The translations under genes were made by a program, and so were the position numbers. Shown piece by piece: positions 59,871-64,000 of a DNA stretch of 64,000 nt. The DNA is from Cytobacillus sp. NJ13. Lineage in GTDB: Bacteria > Bacillota > Bacilli > Bacillales > Cytobacillaceae. Positions within the stretch are counted from its first letter, which is position 1; every line of letters starts with the position of its first letter. The DNA is taken from contig JAUCFP010000006.1 in assembly GCA_030348385.1 (NCBI GenBank), forward strand, positions 2,848,501 through 2,912,500, in the 5' to 3' direction. The notes beneath the pieces are model-generated. The model saw only the letters and a program-made list of their open reading frames with translations. It was not told the origin of the DNA and ran no database searches.

Positions 59871-60437
59871 CTAAACCCTCAGCGAGCCGCGGAAACCCCT
59901 TGCACCATAGTAGGAATCGGCTCCATTGTGATACACAAAAACAGTGTCGTAGCGGCGGTCACAAAAGATAGCCCCGCCAAGCTTTCTGATATTCTCAGGT
60001 GTTTGCACCCAGCTCGAGGTTTTCTTATCGACATGTTCAAGCTCCTGAAGCTCCCGGTATTGCTCTTCTGTTAAAAGTTCAATTCCCATGGCGGCTGCCA
60101 TATCCATAGCGCTGTTTTCCGGCTTGTGTTTTTTCCGTGCCTCCAGCGCTTCACGGTCGTAACAAATACTTCTCCTGCCTTTTGGACTTTCAGCTGAACA
60201 ATCATAAAATATGTATTCGCCGGTCTCTTGATCATGGCGGATAACATCCGGTTCACCTTCGGTCCCTTCCATTTCATTGAGCGACCACAATTTTTCAGGA
60301 TTAGCCTCGAGCTTAGCTTGTACTCCAGCCCACTCCACACCTTCATGGCGGTGCATGTTTTTCTCAAAACGTGCTTTCAGAATTTCCAGCAGTTCTTCAC
60401 GCTGTTCTGGTGACAGTTCCATATTTCCTTTTGCCAT
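59871..60437 (-). CDS. DUF4256 protein
   Basis: 188 residues: LLEILKARFEKNMHRHEGVEWAGVQAKLEANPEKLWSLNEMEGTEGEPDVI, YIFYDCSAESPKGRRSICYDREALEARKKHKP, ending VFVYHNGADSYYGARGFRGSLRV. This is the widespread DUF4256 family, whose function is unknown. AGGAGG lies 8 nt from ATG. Monocistronic. Confidence 0.9.
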   Translation of the reverse strand: MAKGNMELSPEQREELLEILKARFEKNMHRHEGVEWAGVQAKLEANPEKLWSLNEMEGTEGEPDVIRHDQETGEYIFYDCSAESPKGRRSICYDREALEARKKHKPENSAMDMAAAMGIELLTEEQYRELQELEHVDKKTSSWVQTPENIRKLGGAIFCDRRYDTVFVYHNGADSYYGARGFRGSLRV

Positions 60438-60534
60438 ATTAATTCCTCCTAGTTTTTACTCCATTATAATATAATTATGACCCTTAAGGGCTATTTGCTA
60501 AAAGTGGAACAGCATTAACTTTTCATGAGCCACC

Positions 60535-61001
60535 TTCGGACACATTCACGTTGGTTTCCTGTTTTTCTGTCCGAACTAGCTCTATCTTCGGACTCGTTCA
60601 CGTTGATTTCCCGCTTTTCTGTCCGAACCTGACTATCTTCGGACTCATTCACGTTGGTTTTCTGCTTTTCTGTCCGAACCTGCACTATCTTCGGACTTAT
60701 TCTCGTTGGTTTCCCGCTTTTCTGTCCGAACCTGCTCCACCTTCGGACTCATTCACGTTGGTTTTCTGTTTTTCTGTCCGAACCTACTCTATCTTCGGAC
60801 TCATTCACGTTGATTTCCCGCCTTTCTGTCCGAACCTGCTCCAACTTCGGACTCGTTCACGTTGATTTCCCGCTTTTCTGTCCGAACCTGCTCCACCTTC
60901 GGACTCGTTCACGTTGATTTCCCGCTTTTCTGTTCGAGCCTCCTCCACCTTCGGACTCTCTCACGTTGATTTCCCGCTTTTCTGTCCGAACCTGCTTCAT
61001 C
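60535..61001. repeat. Nine-copy 52-bp tandem repeat array
   Basis: Nine contiguous imperfect copies (one is 51 bp) of a unit that starts TTCGGAC and contains CACGTTG, CCCGCTTTTCT and GTCCGAA. Within each unit TTCGGAC pairs with GTCCGAA, so each could form a hairpin. There are no unique spacers, so it is not CRISPR. Several frames are open across it because the unit length is not a multiple of three; I consider them artefacts. Confidence 0.9.
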
Positions 61002-61036
61002 TTCCTCTCTTTATGGAATGACAAAAAAACAAAAAA

Positions 61037-61074
61037 AAACACTAACAAATATGAATAACATTTGTTAGTGTTTT
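61037..61074 (-). terminator. Terminator after the glutamate-type symporter
   Basis: AAAACACTAACAAAT and ATTTGTTAGTGTTTT pair around a 9-nt loop; on the minus strand a T9 run follows. Confidence 0.9.
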
Positions 61075-61082
61075 CCAATCTA

Positions 61083-62345
61083 TTATGAAGCTTGCTGCTC
61101 AAATCTTTCTTCTGCCGGAGGGTTAAATTGGCCTTCCCACTTGGCAATAACAATTGCCGCAAGTGAGTTCCCCACCACGTTAACCGCTGTGCGTCCCATA
61201 TCAAGGATACGATCGATTCCGGCAATAAAGGCAAGGCCTTCTGCAGGCAATCCAATTGTGCTGAATGTAGCCAGCAGCACGACAAATGATACGCCTGGCA
61301 CTCCTGCCATTCCTTTCGATGTAACCATCAGTACTAACATTAATGTGATTTGCTGTCCTATGCTTAATTCTATGCCAAACATCTGGGCAATAAATAAAGA
61401 GGCAATGGCCTGATATAAAACCGATCCGTCCAGGTTAAAAGAGTAGCCTGTTGGAATAACAAAAGAAGCAATATGTTTAGGGCTTCCTGCCTTCTCCATT
61501 TTGTCCATGATTCTCGGAAGCACTGTTTCAGAACTTGCAGTTGAAAATGCCAAAAGTAATTCTTCTTTAATCATCTTCAGTAATTTAAAGATGCTGAAAC
61601 CGACAACTTTGGCCATCACTCCTAACACAACAATAACAAAGAAGAACATGGATCCATATACAGTAAGCGCCAGCTTGCCCAATGGAATCAGTGAGGCAAA
61701 ACCATACTTAGAGATTGTTACACCAATTAAGGCAAATACCCCGATTGGTGCATACTTCATAAATAGGTTTGTCACATAGAACATCGCCTTGGCCGTACCT
61801 TCGAAGAATCTCAATACCGGCTTTCCCTTATCCCCAATTGCTGCAATTCCAAGACCAAATACAACTGCAAAGAAGATGATCGCCAGCATATCGCCTTCCA
61901 CCATCGCCTGTACCGGGTTTGTTGGGACTATATGCAAAAATGTATCAGCTATAGACTTGCCCTCTTGCTCTTCATTGGTTTCAACATAGTTTGAAATATC
62001 GCTTTGCTGCAGGCTGTCCATATTCAGGCCGGCACCAGGCTGAATCAAATTGCCGGCAATCAGGCCAACCACAATGGCAACCATAGTCATGCCGATAAAA
62101 TAAGCCAATGATTTACCGCCAAGCTTACCAACGGACTTTATGTCTCCAACACCGGCAATGGCAACAATAATCGTTGATAGCACAATGGGAACCACGATCA
62201 TTTTAATTAAGCGGATAAAAAAATCGCCAAACGGCTGCAGAATACTTTGCGCCGTTTCACTTCCATAGAAAATACCACCAACAACAATCCCTAAAACAAG
62301 ACCAATGAAAATTTGAGTGGCTAAACTTAATTTAAATTTTTTCAT
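61083..62345 (-). CDS. Dicarboxylate/amino-acid:cation symporter (GltT/GltP-like)
   Basis: 420 residues of the DAACS family: eight TM helices, the HP1 Ser motif FSTASSETVLPRIMDKME and the NLDGSVLYQAIASLFIAQMFG segment and SKGMAGVPGVSFVVLLATFSTIGLP, ending DRILDMGRTAVNVVGNSLAAIVIAKWEG (substrate-binding Asp and Asn). It imports glutamate or aspartate with Na+ or H+. Upstream is a c-di-AMP riboswitch that would make expression depend on the second messenger. Confidence 0.93.
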   Translation of the reverse strand: MKKFKLSLATQIFIGLVLGIVVGGIFYGSETAQSILQPFGDFFIRLIKMIVVPIVLSTIIVAIAGVGDIKSVGKLGGKSLAYFIGMTMVAIVVGLIAGNLIQPGAGLNMDSLQQSDISNYVETNEEQEGKSIADTFLHIVPTNPVQAMVEGDMLAIIFFAVVFGLGIAAIGDKGKPVLRFFEGTAKAMFYVTNLFMKYAPIGVFALIGVTISKYGFASLIPLGKLALTVYGSMFFFVIVVLGVMAKVVGFSIFKLLKMIKEELLLAFSTASSETVLPRIMDKMEKAGSPKHIASFVIPTGYSFNLDGSVLYQAIASLFIAQMFGIELSIGQQITLMLVLMVTSKGMAGVPGVSFVVLLATFSTIGLPAEGLAFIAGIDRILDMGRTAVNVVGNSLAAIVIAKWEGQFNPPAEERFEQQAS

Positions 62346-62413
62346 CAATTACCCTACCTTCTTTTTTAGTTTTATACGTGCTGCGCAGGCAAGGGAAACA
62401 AAGATGATCCTGA

Positions 62414-62450
62414 TAAAAAGAAAATCGACAAAAATGCGGATTTTGTCAAT
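62414..62450 (-). terminator. Candidate expression-platform terminator of the riboswitch
   Basis: GACAAAA and TTTTGTC pair on the minus strand around a short loop, followed by GATTTTCTTTTTAT. It lies between the aptamer and the gene, where c-di-AMP would favour termination. Confidence 0.5.
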
Positions 62451-62478
62451 TCACACTATTTCATATTCTCTTATGTTT

Positions 62479-62609
62479 CCTTAAACGCTGACGAGGTTAG
62501 CTTTCGGGTTAGGACTGTGGAAACAGTAAGCCCTTCCATAGATAGGATTCACCCCAAGCGGAAACTCCGCTGTAAATATTGGGTCCCCCGTTCTTAAAAA
62601 AGATTAAGC
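62479..62609 (-). promoter_or_regulatory. c-di-AMP riboswitch (ydaO-yuaA class)
   Basis: Read on the minus strand it has the class landmarks in order: TTAATCTTTTTTAAGAACGGGGGACCCA, GCGGAGTTTCCGC, GGGGTGAATCCTAT, AAGGGCTT, then AACCCGAAAGCTAACCTCG-TCAGCG. These closely match the B. subtilis ydaO aptamer as I remember it. These off-switches normally control K+ and osmolyte transport and wall hydrolases. Confidence 0.9.
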
Positions 62610-62630
62610 ATAGTACATAGACACTTGATT

Positions 62631-62660
62631 ATTATAATATTTTAAAATAATTTTTGTAAA
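62631..62660 (-). promoter_or_regulatory. Sigma-A promoter of the riboswitch-symporter transcript
   Basis: TTTACA (62660-62655), 18-nt spacer, TATAAT (62636-62631) on the minus strand, about 20 nt before the aptamer. Confidence 0.7.
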
Positions 62661-62712
62661 TAGTTAAGTTTTCCCGGCAGTAAACTAAACGGCCTCTAAA
62701 CACACTAAAAAA

Positions 62713-62814
62713 AGCTGAAATTCAATGAATTTTCAGCTCTTGCACTTGTTATAGGAAATCAATATTACTTTGTATAAACAAAAAAAAGCATTTGGCTCCG
62801 CCTGCGCCAAATAC
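62713..62814 (-). terminator. Two tandem terminators downstream of the hydrolase gene
   Basis: Arms AGCTGAAATTCA/TGAATTTTCAGCT (62713-62738) and GCATTTGGC/GCCAAATAC (62788-62814), each followed by a T7-T8 run on the minus strand. Confidence 0.85.
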
Positions 62815-62948
62815 AATGATAGCCACACATGCTATCCCCGCTAAATCTAAATTAACATCTTTTTATTAATAATATTGGACGAGCTTGTAAACCTTTTATT
62901 AAAATTCCCAGGTCGATAACACTCACCGTTAGCTTCAAAATACCTCAA

Positions 62949-63536
62949 TCAATGAAATAAAAATTCCATCGTTTTGCTAAATGCTTCTTGTTCTGATTTT
63001 GCATCATATCTAGAGGAATAAGGATCACTGAATCCATGTTTCCCTGTAAATTTATGTACACTAATATTCTTTTTTTCTAAAGCTAATAGTAATTCATCAA
63101 CATTAAACGACTGCTCTTCTTGCGGAAAAAATAGCATTACAGGACACTGGGGTGTTAACTCTAAATAGTCCCTAATCCTTGAACCGTAGTATCCAACTAT
63201 TCCATCAACACAATCCTCCTCACCGCACAACCAGGCAACAGTTGCCCCAATACTAAATCCAATGATATATATTTTTTCGTATTCATCTTTAACAGCTAAT
63301 AATAAATCTTTTATTTTTTGGGCAGCACTGAAAAATCCTACATGTTCCATAAAATGACGATAAGCGGCTTCCTCTTGAGAATAATCAAAAGGTGTCTCTC
63401 GCTCTAATACATTGGGGCATGTCACATCAAAACCCTGCTTTGATAATAATTCGCAAAAACTCTTTATATGCTGATTAATTCCATAGATTTCGTGGATTAC
63501 GAGGATTAACGAATTAGAATTACTCTGTCTTTTCAT
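62949..63536 (-). CDS. Dienelactone-hydrolase-family protein
   Basis: 195 residues: NSLILVIHEIYGINQHIKSFCELLSKQGFDVTCPNVL, nucleophile elbow GFSIGA (Ser at about 107, where classic dienelactone hydrolases have Cys), Asp region in PVMLFFPQEEQSFNVDELLLAL and catalytic His in FTGKHGFSDPYSS. Likely a general carboxylesterase. Start ATG 63536 has AAGGGA upstream and the family N-terminus; the longer start at 63572 is rejected. Confidence 0.88.
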   Translation of the reverse strand: MKRQSNSNSLILVIHEIYGINQHIKSFCELLSKQGFDVTCPNVLERETPFDYSQEEAAYRHFMEHVGFFSAAQKIKDLLLAVKDEYEKIYIIGFSIGATVAWLCGEEDCVDGIVGYYGSRIRDYLELTPQCPVMLFFPQEEQSFNVDELLLALEKKNISVHKFTGKHGFSDPYSSRYDAKSEQEAFSKTMEFLFH

Positions 63537-63666
63537 GATTGTGTCCCTTATTCTCCATATTTCTTCTCCCATTCATCGAACCATTTTTTGCACTTTATTC
63601 CATTCAAAAAGGTATTCTATATTTAAATGATTTTTTCCTTCATCATTTAAACACCCCTTTAAATCA

Positions 63667-63688
63667 AAAAAGCCGCCTATTTGGCAGC
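63667..63688 (-). terminator. Terminator after the nitronate monooxygenase gene
   Basis: AGCTGCC and GGCGGCT arms (one G-U) around AAATA, then TTTTTT on the minus strand. Confidence 0.8.
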
Positions 63689-63718
63689 TGGACTTTAAAG
63701 CAATGCACCAATATAAAA

Positions 63719-64000
63719 TTAAATACAAGCTTCATATTCAGTTTTGAGGTTATTGATGATCGTCTGAATAGGCAGGATTTCGTTAATTTCATGGACTCTT
63801 GCCCCCGCAAATACGAGACCATTCTCGCAGTCCCCATCCATGGAAGTTATCAAGGAATCCATTGTGCAAAAGCGATAAGAGCAGTTTTTCAGGCAATCGA
63901 TACATTTCTTTATTTTCACCTTTTTATTGTCAGATATCTGCTCTGTAAAGTGGTTCTTAATGGCACGGCCTTCCAGTCCTACAGTGGTTTTCACCATGAC
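63719..64000 (-). CDS. Nitronate monooxygenase (2-nitropropane dioxygenase-like), C-terminal part
   Basis: 93 codons visible before the window ends; the frame is open past base 64000. KTTVGLEGRAIKNHFTEQI, KKCIDCLKNCSYRFCTMDSLITSMDGDCENGLVFAGARVHEIN matches the C-terminus of FMN-dependent nitronate monooxygenases with its Cys cluster. The barrel lies outside the window. Confidence 0.85.
   Translation of the reverse strand, partial: VMVKTTVGLEGRAIKNHFTEQISDNKKVKIKKCIDCLKNCSYRFCTMDSLITSMDGDCENGLVFAGARVHEINEILPIQTIINNLKTEYEACI

Noticed and set aside
60535..61001. CRISPR array
   Set aside because: Units are contiguous and near-identical over all 52 bp with no unique spacers, and there are no cas genes.
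60551..61285. Several long frames over the 52-bp repeats, encoding SVRT-type repetitive peptides
   Set aside because: The repeat unit has no stops in several frames; there is no ribosome site, and one frame continues antisense into the symporter gene.
62760..62900. Hydrophobic minus-strand frame (LAGIACVAIIVFGAGGAK)
   Set aside because: It has no start codon in frame and spans the terminator hairpin, so I treat it as non-coding.

Overview
The window looks like chromosome from a low-GC Gram-positive spore former of the Bacillaceae (a Cytobacillus, Mesobacillus or Bacillus type; this is inference). The evidence is the strong AGGAGG ribosome sites, TTGACA/TATAAT promoters, the gene set (paiAB, helD, citST-citM, cadCA, adhA/adhR, MocR regulators, DUF3231, 3D-domain lytic protein) and a B. 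subtilis-type c-di-AMP riboswitch. There are no rRNA or tRNA genes, no insertion sequences, no prophage and no CRISPR. Most of the window is accessory metabolism: small self-contained regulator-plus-effector units.

Layout. 0-8 kb: end of trmL, a marR-paiA-paiB operon, a frameshifted dihydroorotate-dehydrogenase-like membrane protein, a 14-TM drug exporter and helD. 8-13 kb: a possible small RNA, then a citrate-type two-component system and its CitMHS transporter with a cre site. 13-16 kb: acetyltransferases, a DUF402 protein and a methyltransferase. 16-27.4 kb: metal-resistance region with a multicopper oxidase, CueP, CopC, CopD, a CzcO-like flavoprotein, the CadA P-type ATPase and CadC, interspersed with PadR, P450 and hydrolase genes. 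28-37.5 kb: EamA/LysR pair, PLP aminotransferase, MFS transporter, MocR regulator, VOC proteins, 3D-domain protein and a leaderless arsR. 37.5-48.5 kb: DUF3231, a Cys/Ser-tailed protein, MaoC, a lysE-araC-MBL operon, LysR/MFS, adhA/adhR and two gene remnants. 48.8-57.6 kb: an ABC exporter behind an attenuating leader peptide, a Zur-controlled AdcA/ZinT zinc lipoprotein, GNATs, an ECF sigma factor and an ABC ATPase/permease pair. 57.9-64 kb: an orphan ModA, NmrA-like and DUF4256 proteins, a nine-copy 52-bp repeat array, a glutamate-type symporter behind a c-di-AMP riboswitch, a dienelactone hydrolase and the end of a nitronate monooxygenase.

Most striking observation. Two metal-handling genes are each interrupted by one in-frame TGA exactly where a conserved metal-binding cysteine is expected: residue 92 of CueP (the first Cys of the family's THPC-x7-C motif) and residue 21 of CadA (the first Cys of the HMA-domain TCAGC motif). 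Both reading frames continue intact beyond the TGA. In cueP the TGA is followed by a 7-bp hairpin with a GGU loop starting 18 nt downstream, the same spacing as I recall for the E. coli fdhF SECIS. UGA is an ordinary stop elsewhere in the window (for example in cadC). I read these as candidate selenocysteine codons and so as two candidate metal-binding selenoproteins. No selenocysteine machinery lies in the window, so the proof must come from the rest of the genome.
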